DNA of 64,000 bases from Rhopalosiphum padi (lineage: Eukaryota > Arthropoda > Insecta > Hemiptera > Aphididae): the NCBI RefSeq assembly GCF_020882245.1, contig NC_083598.1:69693714-69757713 (forward strand), given 5' to 3'. The stretch's first letter is position 1, and every line of letters starts with the position of its first letter. The notes beneath the pieces were generated by a model. That model did not search any database and had not been told where the DNA came from. It saw nothing but the letters and a program-made list of their open reading frames with translations. Positions 26,129 to 38,599 of the stretch are shown piece after piece. The translations under genes and the position numbers were made by a program.

Positions 26129-29100
26129 TTATTTCAGTTGTGTAATGATAACATCATTTTCTTGTAATATTTTGATTTTGTTTATTTCCAGGTTGAAAAT
26201 ACGAGCAATTTTAGGTTTTAACTTGTTTAAATCATTTTTATCATCACCTTCGTGAAGCAACAGTGTTCCAGTTTCAGATCCAAATTTGACATTTATAAAC
26301 CTAAATAAATATAAATTTTAAAGAATTGATTACACTAATTAAATTACATTTTGAATAATGTATTTAAATATTTAAAATGTTCAAAAGAAAAACATTTAAA
26401 AAACAACTTACTGATTGAATGGTGATTGTTTTTTATGAATTTCAACAGTTTCAAAAGAATTATACTTTTGAACTAGAATTGTTTCATTATTAATATTTTT
26501 AAGTAAATCATTATCTAATGTTTTTCCATCTGCAGTTTTGATTACAAAATCAATACCAAATAAACCAAAAACATTTTGTACCTGTAACATTTGTTTAAAC
26601 AAAGACATCATAAATTTACTCAGAATTATATTATTTATATTTAGACATGTATTACACACTATTATTGCAGTGTAATTAGGTGAAATATTTTTTAATTTTA
26701 CTCTAATATTTATTTTTATTAAAAATATATTACAATCTGTTTTTTATAGCATCCATTGTTTATATATTTTATGTTATTAATTTTTATAATAATAGAAGTA
26801 ATGGCAAACATGTGTTTAACTATTTCATTATTTTTAAATGTGTACAGTGGAGGTTTATCATAAACATAAATTATAGTTAAATTATAGTTTTAAAGGTGTA
26901 GTTGACTACATAGATATGAAGAATGTGTGTTACTCAAGCAAGATTAGGATAGACAATCATTTTTATATTAAGGTGCAAAAATACCTATCATTTTTTTTTT
27001 TCTTAGGTAACTAGTTATTAGTACTTTATTTTTGATTGGCAAACATGTTAAACAAATGTAGTATACAGTGAAATTTCACATTAAATATCACTATAGGAAG
27101 AAGATATGAGAAAAATGTTTTAAGAAATGCTTGTTTCATACAAACTAAGGTTACGAGCTAACCCTTGTTCAAGACAATGCATATTATCAGTAGTTTATAG
27201 AGTATAAATAATATTGTGAAAGTAAAATTGATAAATTTTTAATTATCTAAGGGCATTTAAGCAAAATCATTTATAACCATTAAAAAATATTAAAACTACG
27301 CTAATAACATTTGGATCCTTTTAAGTTGATTTTATATGTTATTTACCTCTTTGGTCAAACTATTAATATCTAGTAAATTTTTTCCAGCAGGATTTTCAAG
27401 AAGAACTGTAGCTGAATTTGAAGCACCATATCTAGAAGTTATTCCATGGAGTTCTATGTTAACAAACCTAAAAGAAATAAATAATTTAAATATTTTTTTT
27501 TCTATAAAAATGTTAATCAATTAATGTAAAATATTTACTTGCAAATTGGCAATAGACTTTGATCATTGTTTTCTTTTGTTAAAGAAATTTTTAAATTGGA
27601 TCCTTTGAGCTAGAAAAAAAAAATAATAAACATAAACATTTAATGCATTTTTTGTAGAATTTTATTTCATATTATTTTGTTATTGATTAAATCAATTTAA
27701 AACATGCTCTGCTTATTTTAATTTGTATATATATAAAGTATTACCGTTTGAGTTTCTTCAATTATCACATTTCCTACAGCTGACCCATCAATAAAAGGAA
27801 CTTTTAAAACGTTAATTATAAAATCATTAAATTCCTTAGCAACTCTGGATAAATCTCCTTCAGGACTTATATTATAATAAACTGTTATTAAATCTGTAGG
27901 CACTAAATGAGCTTTTTTTCGAAGCTTTTGAATTCTATTGATTATTTCACGAGCAGTCCCTTCATCCAACATATTTTGATCTGGTGTTACATTTAATAAA
28001 ACCAATATCTGTAATCAATAAAAAGAGATTATTAATTATTAGTTATTAATTATTATAATTTTATTTATTTACATCATTATCTAATTGCGCTTCATATTTT
28101 TTAGCCATTTCTTCTGCTTCTGGTCCAGTAAAGTCATATAATATTCTAAATTCAGAAGCATCTAATTCATGCTCTAAAACTTTAAGAAGTGGTTTTTTAT
28201 CATCATCATTTCCTTCAGCTACAGCAGATACTTCATTTTGCCATGCTTGAAGTTGTTCATTTGTTAATTCCTAAATAAATATTGTGTTTAAAAATATTTA
28301 TAGGGTATACAAGTTCAAGGTTAAATTAGACTATACTATCATACTCGAATAGCTGCTGTAACTCTTTTGAAATCAGACTTCAATCTAGAACCTAATGTTT
28401 TATGATCTGGTTCTGCTCGAAGTTTTACGTATCTACTTTTGTTTTTTGTGAAAGTAATAGTTTTCACATTTAATTCTTTTTCAATGTAATTACGAAACTC
28501 TTTTACATTTTCAATTATTTTAGGATCATCAGCAATGATCTTTAAATCCGGAAGAGGATACTAATAGAAATAAAAATTAGAATTATATAAAAAAATAATA
28601 ATAACAGAAATCCTGATTAGTAATTACTTTGACTGGTATTGTCTTTCGATCTCTCATTACTCTGCCCATTTCAATAATATTTTGCATATTAGAAACACTT
28701 TGTTCAATATTTTTATCAATCAAATGTTCTCTATATAAATTATACATATTTTTTTTAATAAGAATTAAAATATTTGGTTTTAATAAAACAAAATAACTTA
28801 CTGAACTGTAGGTACCATATGGAAATGAACACTACGCTCTTTAAGGTTTTCGATTTTCTTTAAATTTTGATACATCAATTCACATATAAATGGTGTATAC
28901 GGGGCCATTAAGCAAACCATTGTCATTAAGACATGATACAATGTATCTAAAGATTGTTGCCAATCTGCATGACCACATTCGCCCTTAAGTCTTTGACGAT
29001 TTAATCGAACATACCAGTTAGTCAATACATCTATGAATTTAACAAGTCTTGGAGCAACTGTATAAAGACGATATGCTGCCATTTCCCGACGTATGAATGC

Positions 29101-32100
29101 AATCAATGATTGTGTCCAAGATGTTATCCACCGATCCATTTTATTTTCACTAGGTGCTGAATAATAGTTTTTATTTGGCTTATACATATTTCCCTATTGA
29201 TTAAAAATAGCACATAAATTAGTAAATAAAATATTTACTATTTGATATAAATCACTTACAGATGAATCTCGAATGTTTTGTATGAAAAATCGATAAGCAT
29301 TGTACCAAGGTAGAAACAAATCTTTCAATATTTCTTTAACTCCTTCTTCTTTGAACCTCAAATTCTCTGCTCTTACCACAGGAGAATTAATAAGATATAA
29401 ACGCAAAGCATCAGCTCCAAATTTGTTGACAACCTAAAAAATTAATATAAAATATAACTGGTTTTTTTTTTTAATCATGTAATAATTGTTTAACAATTTA
29501 CAATTCTAACCATTTATCAACAAATTAATTCACACAATTAAAAGTATTTAAGTCTACTACATATGTAACATTAATACAATATATTATAAATAATATAAGT
29601 TAAAGAATCCTGATAATAAGAAACACTAATCTATATACAACTATGAAAAAAAAAAATCTTATAACATTTCTTAGTACATAAATATACGAGTATACATTAC
29701 AATATATATACAGCAAAACCTCTCTTGACGGACACCTCTAAATACCGGACACTTTTATGGCTTTTTAACTTTTGATTTTAATCATTTCTATCGTAAATTT
29801 AAAAATATAATTATGGAATGTTTAGATAAAAGTTTACACTCGTAAATTGTATTTTATTGATATTACGCATTATACATTATTAAACTGTTATACCTTATCT
29901 TATCCGATATACGTAAATACATTTTTTCTATCAAAATACAGAATTGTACTTCAATTTTTATTTTTTTAACTTTGCTTTTTTAAAAATACATTAAAATAAA
30001 TTAAATTTATTATGTACCTATGTATAAATAACTTTAAATTAATTAATTAATTTTTTAATTATAATTTCAATTTTTTTATTTCTCTCATTAAATACCGGAT
30101 ATCTCCAAATAGCGGACAAAATTTCAGCGACTGAGGGTGTCTGGTATTTAGAGGTTTCACTGTATAATATAAATTTAAAAGTTTAAAAATATTTATTGTG
30201 AATTGAATAAATAATTTTAAAATTGATTACAAATTATATTATTATATAATCAATTTTGTATTCTATGTGCATCAAATACAGTGTACTAGTACTGGTATTT
30301 TATTCATTTTTAAAAGTTTGTATTATTTCTATAGAATTTATGTATGGATTTGTTCAAATTTTTGAGGAATCAAGAAAAAGTTTAAATAAATCAAATTGAT
30401 TATTTCAGGTAAACTTCAAATTTGTTTTTAGAATACTAGAACTATCATTAGATATTATATTAGTATGTATAGAAAGATTTGAAAAATATGCTGTTCATTT
30501 TGTTACGACATATTATACCATTAAACGTACACATCATTATACAACATAAAAAACTATAGGTTAAAAAAAGTAACTAAAAGTCTTCATTACAATTATAAAT
30601 TAAAATACAAAATAAATATAATGATAACCTAACCTCCATCGGATCTGGGTAATTCTTTTTACGTTTGGACATTTTCTGTCCATCAGAAGCAAGAACTAAA
30701 CCATTTGCTATGAGGTTCTTGAATGGTGCCTTATTAAATAATGCTGTTGATATTACTAATAATGTATAAAACCTAAAAAATTTAATTAATTTAAAATTTT
30801 GTTTGTATGTATTTACTGAATTTTAAATAAAATTGTTGACTAGTCTCACCATCCTCTGGTTTGATCTATTCCTTCAGCAATAAAATCTGCAGGGAAGTTT
30901 TCAGAAAATTCTTTTCTGTTTTCAAATGGATAATGTTGTTGTGCATAAGGCATAGAACCTGATTCAAACCAACAATCAAATACTTCAGTAATTCGACGTA
31001 ATGGTGGGAAACCTGGTCTAGCAGATGGTATTGTCAATTTATCAACTCTAAAATAAATAATAGTAATTAAAGTTATTAGTTAATAGAAAAATTAATTCTT
31101 TAAATAAGCTAAGAATATTTAGATATTCATTGTGAATATTACACAAAATTGATTAATTTAATGATTTGCTAAAATGTAATGGACCAATCATGGTGCACTA
31201 AGACATATTAAGAAACCATTAATTCGTTATTAATTAATTATATGTTAGGTAGTTAATTTAACCCAGCATAATAAATATTAATGTTAATATAAAAATGTCT
31301 ATAGAATGTATTGAAGAAGCTGTAATATTTAAATTCAAGAATCAAAATAAATACAAATATTACGTTTCACGATGAAGATCAGTTACAAGAACTCCTGTCA
31401 ACTTATGTAACTGTTCAATACTACTAATGCAAACAATTTCTTTCCCGTCCTCAGATACCCAAAGTGGTATAGGAGTACCCCAGTAACGATTACGACTGAT
31501 TGCCCAATCTCGGGCATCTTTTAACCAGTTTCCAAAGCGTTTATCCTTAACAAAACTTGGAACCCTAAAAAGTAAAAAATAAATTATAAAATCATAATAT
31601 TATAATTTAATACATTTTGTATTACCAATATGTGGCACTATTACAAGCTAAGAGATCTTGACTCATATGTTGTACTCGTACAAACCATGATGGTACAGCT
31701 TTATAAATAAGCGGAGTTTCAGATCGCCAACAAAATGGATAACTATGTTTAATTGAAGAAGAACTTACAAGCTTTCCTGCCTCTTTTAGGTATTTTATAA
31801 TATTTTTATCAGCATCCTATAAACACAAATCATTATAGTTATACACTCATACCAATAAAAGATTATGTTAAATTGAATAATTACTTTGACATATTGGCCT
31901 TCAAAATCGGTGACGGGAAGAACAAATTTTCCACTTTCATCAACAGGACAAATAATATCCTGATCCCTAGTAATTACTCCGGCAGCTAAGCATACTCTAT
32001 AATCATCTTCTCCAAAATATGGAGCTTGATGAACTATACCAGTACCAGATTCAGCAGATACATACCCATCAGTTAATACAACAAAAGCAGTATTTTGACA

Positions 32101-34679
32101 CTGTGAATAATATTAAATTAATTAGTAATAATGTGATTAAAAAGTAACAACTAATAATCAATAGTGTTGATAGTGTTTACTAAAATTTACTTGTTTAAAA
32201 TAGGGGAAAAGTGGTGTGTATTTCAATCCTTTTAATTTTTCTCCTGGAAATTTGTCTAAGATAGTATAATTTTCTTTTTTCTTAAATATAGTTTCTAACC
32301 GAGCCTCCATAAGAATAAATATTTTGTCATTTAAATCTTTTACTTTCACGTATATCAATGTAGGATTTACACATAATGCTAGATTACTCGGTAATGTCCA
32401 TGGTGTAGTTGTCCATGCAACCAGAGAAACTGAAGGATCATTTTCAAGAGTAAAACTAACTATGACTATAATACAAAATACACATAAAATATTAATATAT
32501 TTAAATACATTGGTACTTATTATATTTATTTATTATTAACCTGCAGGATCTACTACTTCCTTATAATTTTGACCAGATTCAAAGTTGGATAACGGTGTAC
32601 TACAAGCAGTTGAAAATGGCATCACTTTAACGCCACGATATACCATACCTTTATTCCAAAGCTCACTGAATACCCACCATACACTTTCCATAAACCATGG
32701 ATATAATGTTTTATAATCATTTTTAAAATCTATAAAAAATAAGAAATTTAAAAAAAATACATTTTTAAGTATATACGATCATAATACCAATCCATCGTCC
32801 TAATCTAGTGACAATTGTTTCCCAATCACCAGCATAACGCATAACAATTTTTCTACATTCTGCATTATATTTATCAATTCCCATTTTAGCAACATCTTCT
32901 GGTCCTTTTATTCCTAAAAGCTTATCAATTTCAAATTCCTGAAAAAGAATTACAATTATAGACCAACTGAAATACTTGTTTGATTTGATAATTTTAGTAA
33001 TGAGTTAATTATTATACAATACAAACAATTAGAAATTAATTAAAATATAATTTCTTAAATTTCAATCTTTATTTTTTTTATTTATTTTTATTAAATATAT
33101 AATATGTAAAAGTTTATTTACAATAAGCATAATATGTGCTTTAATATCTAATGACATGAATTACAAAAAGTAAGAAGTAGTCTAGTAGCTACACTTTATA
33201 ATAGATTTTTCAATTACTATATTTTATTTTGTTATTATAAATATTATAATTTTTTTAATTATAAGGAGAGAAACCCCTTTTATTGATATTCAATAAATAA
33301 AGCAAGCTGCTCACAATGTGAGTTGCCAGTAAACACAGTATACTTAATCAATACATTAATACATGTGGATAAAGTAAAATGCATGGTATTTACTATTTAC
33401 ATGTACCCTAGCGTCAAGCCACGACACCGCCTTATTTTAAGTCTCCTTGGAGATTTGTAGGTATTAAGTAAAAGTGATAAAAAAATGCAGAAAATTGAGG
33501 ACACATTAGAAACAGTTTTCAAATTTCGATTTTTATGACGTGTATGATTTGAAACATAAAGGGGGCTTTAGTTATCGTGTTTAAAGTGATCAATTGGAAC
33601 CTTTGTATTTTATTTGATAATTTAACCACTCTCCATAACTGGATGCTATAAGTCCATATAGGCATAATAAGTGGTTTGAATATGCGTATAGATTGTTATT
33701 AAGACTGAGTATAGAATGATAACCTACCAAATAATGTATTGATTTCTTCTTAACCATGATTTTATGATTTAACTTATTTGAAAATAATTTTAGTATCCTA
33801 CTAAATTAAAAAGTTTTATAAAATAAGTAAAAGAATTATTTAATTTTTACAAATCGTTTTTAAAGTAGGTATATTTATTAAGCAGTATAATTTTTTTTTT
33901 TATTGATAGACTATGCATATTTTATAAGTCTAGGTAAGGTTGTTATAATTATTATCTAAAAAAGCATTATACTATATATTACCACTGGCAAACCATGTGT
34001 ATCCCATCCAAATCGACGTTCAACGTGATGACCAGTTTGATGCGCATACCGCGTAACCACATCTTTGATTGCTCCAGCTAATATGTGACCATAATGAGGA
34101 AGTCCAGTAGCAAATGGTGGTCCATCATAAAAAGAAAACCTATGCAAATATAAATATTATTTTTATTATTTTATTTAGATAGGCAATCTTAAAGTTAAGT
34201 TTTTAAGAAGGATTCATAATATGTATGATATCTCTCTCAAATAGTAGTAACCGTATAATATATTATTTAAATATAAATTAAAAATTTCAATTATATACTT
34301 ATTTATAATATATAAATTGATAAATCATATGCAGATTACATGGGATTTAGTACCAAGGTGGTCGGTGGAGTATAAGCTAAATAATAGGAACATACATTGT
34401 ATTTGTATTATATATAATACAACATTATGAAGGCGATTAAAACAAATTATTTGATCATAGTCTACTATCTTTGCTTTTTACTCACTAAATATTTTAGTTT
34501 TAATTATAAAACAGCAATTATGGTCACAGTCATGTTTACCAAAAATTCTTAATTAATTACCTGGGTTTTCCTTTGGATTGTCTTAGACATTCATGAAATA
34601 CATCAGTTTCTTTCCAAAACTGAAGTATTTTTTCTTCTTCCTTCGGAAAATTCAAGTACTCTACGGCTTGTTCCACCAT
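26129..34679 (-). CDS. IleRS: Cytosolic isoleucyl-tRNA synthetase (class Ia)
   Basis: Twenty exons join in phase with GT-AG sites: 34679-34561, 34139-33983, 32938-32788, 32729-32541, 32465-32191, 32100-31885, 31816-31626, 31564-31364, 31047-30850, 30772-30634, 29433-29260, 29193-28802, 28730-28628, 28560-28345, 28270-28073, 28008-27745, 27609-27539, 27467-27347, 26581-26412 and 26300-26129. The sum is 3717 nt, or 1238 aa, close to the roughly 1260 aa of animal cytosolic IleRS. The enzyme charges tRNA-Ile with isoleucine using ATP and edits misactivated valine. The Rossmann-fold HIGH motif is HYGH (residues 55-58), the KMSKR motif is exact (599-603), FGWDTHGLPV and TTTPWTLPSNLAL (editing domain) are present, and the anticodon-binding helix region (NRYYSAP-type block at exon 12) and the long eukaryotic C-terminal extension follow. 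The start codon heads the conserved VEYLNFPKEEEKIL block. No frame break was seen; introns hold a MITE and a LINE fragment. Confidence 0.97.
29711..30162. mobile_element. pogo/Tigger-like MITE in an IleRS intron
   Basis: The ends read cagcaaaacctctcttgacg and, on the other strand, cagtgaaacctctaaatacc, followed by subterminal copies of a ctctaaataccggacac word on both sides. The element is flanked by TA at 29709-29710 and 30163-30164, the target site of the Tc1/mariner superfamily, and the cagt.aaacctc terminus is pogo/Tigger-like. It is 452 bases long with no coding capacity. Confidence 0.75.
33290..33790 (-). mobile_element. Degenerate jockey-type LINE fragment (3' part of reverse-transcriptase ORF)
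   Basis: On the minus strand, broken frames read ILSLNNNLYAYSN, then KPLIMPIWTYSIQLWRVV, SNKIQRFQ and, further on, SPRRLKIRR. These match in order the C-terminal part of jockey-clade reverse-transcriptase ORFs (LSLNNKLLLYK, KPIWTYGIQLWG, IQRFQSK and a late RRL-K block, recalled from the family). Frame changes and stops show it is dead. It sits in the IleRS intron between exons 2 and 3 in the same orientation as the gene. Confidence 0.7.
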
Positions 34680-36572
34680 TATATTCCAAGAATTCGGTGA
34701 AATAAATTACTTAAGTAACTATTCAACGTGTTTTCTTATTGAGAAATTGCTCGGCTTTACGGTGAACAACACCGAACTGTTAACAAGCTAACACGGAGAC
34801 CATAATTTTCTATGATAATATTAATGATAAGCATTATCAGTACTAATATTTTTTCATAGATATAGTAGATAATAATAAATAATTTCAAATTAATAATTAT
34901 CATAGACAATAGAAATTCTTCTTATTCTTACTCTGTAATTTGACCACGGTCTTAGAAGATATCTTCTAAGACCGTGAATTTGACCATTGACGTTTTAATC
35001 GTACGATTTCAAATTATATTGTTATTTGATAATCACTACAACAAAGTAATATAGTCCGCTAGGAACGCCACGGTCAACCGTCAATTTTCGTATCGCTGAT
35101 TTCAATTTTCAGTATTATAGTCATAGAACAACTATTTATACCTAGTATATTATAATACTTGCTAGTTGCTAGTACTATAATATAATATAGTTATAGTGAG
35201 TTTCGAGTATTTTAAAGTTTTAATATTTCACCTAACTATATAGACTATAGTCTATAACTTACTTAAACATGAAAATATCAATAAAAGCCTATAAGATGCC
35301 CTAGATAATATTGTTACGTTCGTAAGACGGAAATAAAGCACGCTGTTAAGACGTCAAGTGACTACGACTCAGCTTATGGTGTACTGTATAATATATTTAT
35401 TTACTTACTACATTGATTAAAATATATACAATGTATATTTAATCAATGCTTACTATTTTAATTTTTAATCATTTAAATCCCATTTAAACCTTGCATACGG
35501 ACATACGGTGCTATATCGTATTTGATTGTGTTAGTTTATGAACACAGCCACGCAGGTCATAAGTTTAAAATAAAACTTAAAAAACTTTATTTGTGTCGAT
35601 TCAACAACTTGAAGACCGGTTCATGTAGGTGTAGTGGAAATAGCTAACTAACTAGGTAGAAATTATCGATAGCTACTTGGTTAAAAAGACCGAATTAGGT
35701 CTATTACAACCTTGATTATATATCTAATAATACTATTAAAATTCAAAACCTATAAAAAAGTATAAATAATTTTTGAATTAAGTGTAACATTTTTAATTAA
35801 AATAATAGAATAAATTGTTAACATACATATTATATAAGGATAAAATATAAGTAAGAATTCAAATTAAATTATTTTTTCAAACTTCTTTAAAAAACGTATT
35901 TTATAGCTTGAAGGTTCAAAATTAAAAATTATTCAGCTAATTCCTATAAATAGCTAATGTCTTGCTTAATGGAATGGGTATTGTCAATACAATAAATTAT
36001 TTTCTTGCATTGTATTATTTTTTAGAAATTCACAGTAAACATGGATTTTCCACCGTAGAAAATTATTTTTATTTCCAAGTTAAAATTATCAAATGAAATG
36101 ATAAACAAATAAATAACAAAATATAATAATAATAATAAATAATAAATAAAAATAATAAATTACTATTTAATATTAAATACAATTATGTACCTAATAATTT
36201 AAAATATTGTCATTTTTACAAAACTTCGTTCTCGGCTTTTCGTCCAGTAATTACATATATCATCTACCTATAGGTGACAAACTTTTGTTGTTTCCCAGTA
36301 CAAATAAACAAGTTAACAAAATATTCACAAACAAATAAGTTGTGTTCAAAGGTAAAGTAGTACCTACCTTATATTTAAAAAAACAAAAGTGATAGTTATT
36401 TATAAAATAAAACAATATTTTTGAATTCATTATTAATAAATATGATAATACTATTCCAATTGATTTTGTTTGGAGGAATCATAAAATGCTTTTTATACCA
36501 GTTACGCCATATAATATAGCTATATAGTTATATAAATACCTTGTAATAAATATATATTAGTAATATTATGAT
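34680..36572. other. Intergenic region between IleRS 5' end and UGT 3' end
   Basis: This contains the IleRS 5' leader and promoter (no clear TATA/Inr pair seen), a perfect 32-base palindrome at 34945-34976, and AT-rich sequence with AAT/ATA runs near 36121-36170. No coding exon is supported. Confidence 0.5.
34945..34976. repeat. Perfect 32-bp palindrome upstream of IleRS
   Basis: The half-site cacggtcttagaagat is followed with no spacer by its exact reverse complement. The palindrome is bracketed by direct copies of aatttgac on both sides (about 34938-34944 with the preceding base, and 34977-34984). It lies 266 bases upstream of the IleRS start codon. It could be a cruciform-forming element, a small foldback insertion or a sequencing/assembly fold artefact. 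Confidence 0.9.
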
Positions 36573-36577
36573 TTATT
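36572..36577 (-). terminator. AATAAA overlapping the UGT stop codon
   Basis: The minus strand reads GAA TAA ATC, so the polyadenylation hexamer AATAAA overlaps the stop codon. No other AATAAA was noticed close downstream, so the 3' UTR may be only about 15-25 bases long if this signal is used. Confidence 0.4.
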
Positions 36578-38498
36578 CAGATTTCGATTTAGTATTTGTA
36601 TTTCTGGAATAATTTAAAAAGTATTTAGCAATAGATTTAAATATTTTGCGGATAACAACAAATACAACAAAAATAAAAACTAATATTAAAGCAATAAGAT
36701 CCAAGAGATAGTATTGATACCATGGTAGGTTAAATGCGTAAGATTTTAAATGGGGAGCTCCTTTATGACGTAGAACATACTCTGTCCAGTATACAACTAA
36801 ACTTGTTGGTGACATATATCGATCTTTGAATATTTTCGAAGCAGTTTTAGCATTTGCCATGTACCTGGAAAAATAAACAGTAAAATGTTTTCAGCAATTC
36901 AACATTTTAAATATTTAAAAACAAGATGCTTTTACTTTTCATTGTGGAGTAGCTTTAAAACATTTTTTAAGAACGTATCTTTTGTTACTGAAAAAATATC
37001 CATAGAAATAGCCATTTCTGCATTGGCTAAATTGTCAATATTTCTTGCTTGATCACCAAACAAAGGAAATCCAAGAACGGGGACACCACCGTCTATAGCT
37101 TCGTATAATCCAGAAATACCTCCATGACTGATGAAGAGTTTCACTTTCGGGTGCACTAATCAATAAGAGTTGAGTATTACAATACGATTTATATCCCGGC
37201 AATGTTAATCAATAGAATATTACAAAGAATTTCACGCTGAGGTAGCCACTTTTTAGTCATCACATTTGTTGGCATTGGTTCTAATTCATCTTCATATTTC
37301 AATAATACTCTATGAGGGATTTGTGCGAGAGATTCAATAAATGCTTTTTTAATCTGTTCTGGTAATGAACTCATTTTAACAGTTGAACCAAAAGTGAAAT
37401 AAACTACACCATGAGGTGATTGTTCGATAAATTCTAGTATATCCTGTAAATAGAAAATATAGCATATTATATGATTTATTCGGATAAAAATAGATGGATT
37501 TATTTGATATTATTAATACCTATATTATAATATAAAAATATATAAAAAAAATTTTAATCGATTTTGATATCTTGTATAGGTAATTTTCAAATAATATTTT
37601 TATAAACCTGAATATTTATATTATTTTTTCACACTTAAAACTTAACTATAGTCCTTACTTTTGGTAATTTCTTGGGTGCTTTCAAATGTATTCCACCAAT
37701 TTCAATGACATTTGACGCAATTGGACTTGCCGGTTCGATTGTGAAATGTCTGTTTACAAATGTCAAAGAAGGCGGGATTGGTGCATGCAAATCGTACTCT
37801 TGCGGTTCGGTGAATTTTAAAATAAGTTCATTGAATGTGTATGCGACTGTGCAGTAAACCAAATAAGCAATATTGATTGATTTTTGGGTGAATGTTTTTG
37901 GAGTACCAAAATTTATTATATTAAGGGAAACTACAGCGGGATTGGACATGTGTCCCGTTAATTTACGTTCCATTATACCCATTGTTGGTACTGGCACGAT
38001 GTATATGAGTGGTAAGTTCAACTTAACGGCGAGGTACGACACGCACTCCGAGAGTAATGGTTCAATTAGAACTATGTCGAAGTCAGAACGCGTACTAGCC
38101 AATATCTCTTTCATTTTACTATTTTCATAAACTACATTGCACAGCATTCTACTCATACCTGACATCTCACTAATAATTGTAATTGGATTTCCGTATTTAT
38201 CTATCATTTCTTTTAGTTGCATGTCCATTATTCTCACAGATCCCATAGAAGTGTCCACTTCTGTGTAGTTTTCACGGTTTTCGCTGGCGAATGGCGTGAA
38301 CACGGTGATATTGTGTCCATTGTCCACCAACGTCTGGAGAATTGCACTCATAAAGTTCCAGTGACTTTTACCACCAACTGTCTCCACGGCTAATATTCTT
38401 GCACCCTCAGCGGGCGTATGTATCCACGAACCAGCAAACGTATGAATTAATAATACAAATAAAGGTAAGTACATTGTATTTGATTTTAAAGCCATCAT
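36573..38498 (-). CDS. UDP-glycosyltransferase (insect UGT, family GT1)
   Basis: Four exons join in phase: 38498-37659, 37443-37224, 37155-36936 and 36864-36573 (1572 nt, 523 aa, the usual UGT length). Members transfer a sugar, usually glucose in insects, from the UDP-sugar to small lipophilic acceptors in the ER lumen for detoxification, pigment and cuticle metabolism. Residues 1-32 form a signal peptide (a start at Met9 is also possible). The acceptor-side catalytic His is probably H46 in GGKSHWNF. The donor-binding signature is WLPQREILLHPKVKLF, then ISHGGISGLYEAIDGG, then GFPLFGDQARNIDNL, with the HGG and DQxxN elements intact. A single C-terminal TM (LLDLIALILVFIFVVFVVI) is followed by a basic tail. 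Exon 1 is long and carries the acceptor domain, as in other insect UGTs. A decayed copy lies upstream on the same strand. The subfamily number and substrate cannot be assigned. Confidence 0.95.
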
Positions 38499-38599
38499 TT
38501 GAAGTTTAAATAACGTTTATTGCGCGCGTTTGAGCTCGAATTGCTACACTGGACGGTTAGCGGTTCAATGTCGTTGGTTTTACTGTGTTAAATGTGCGA

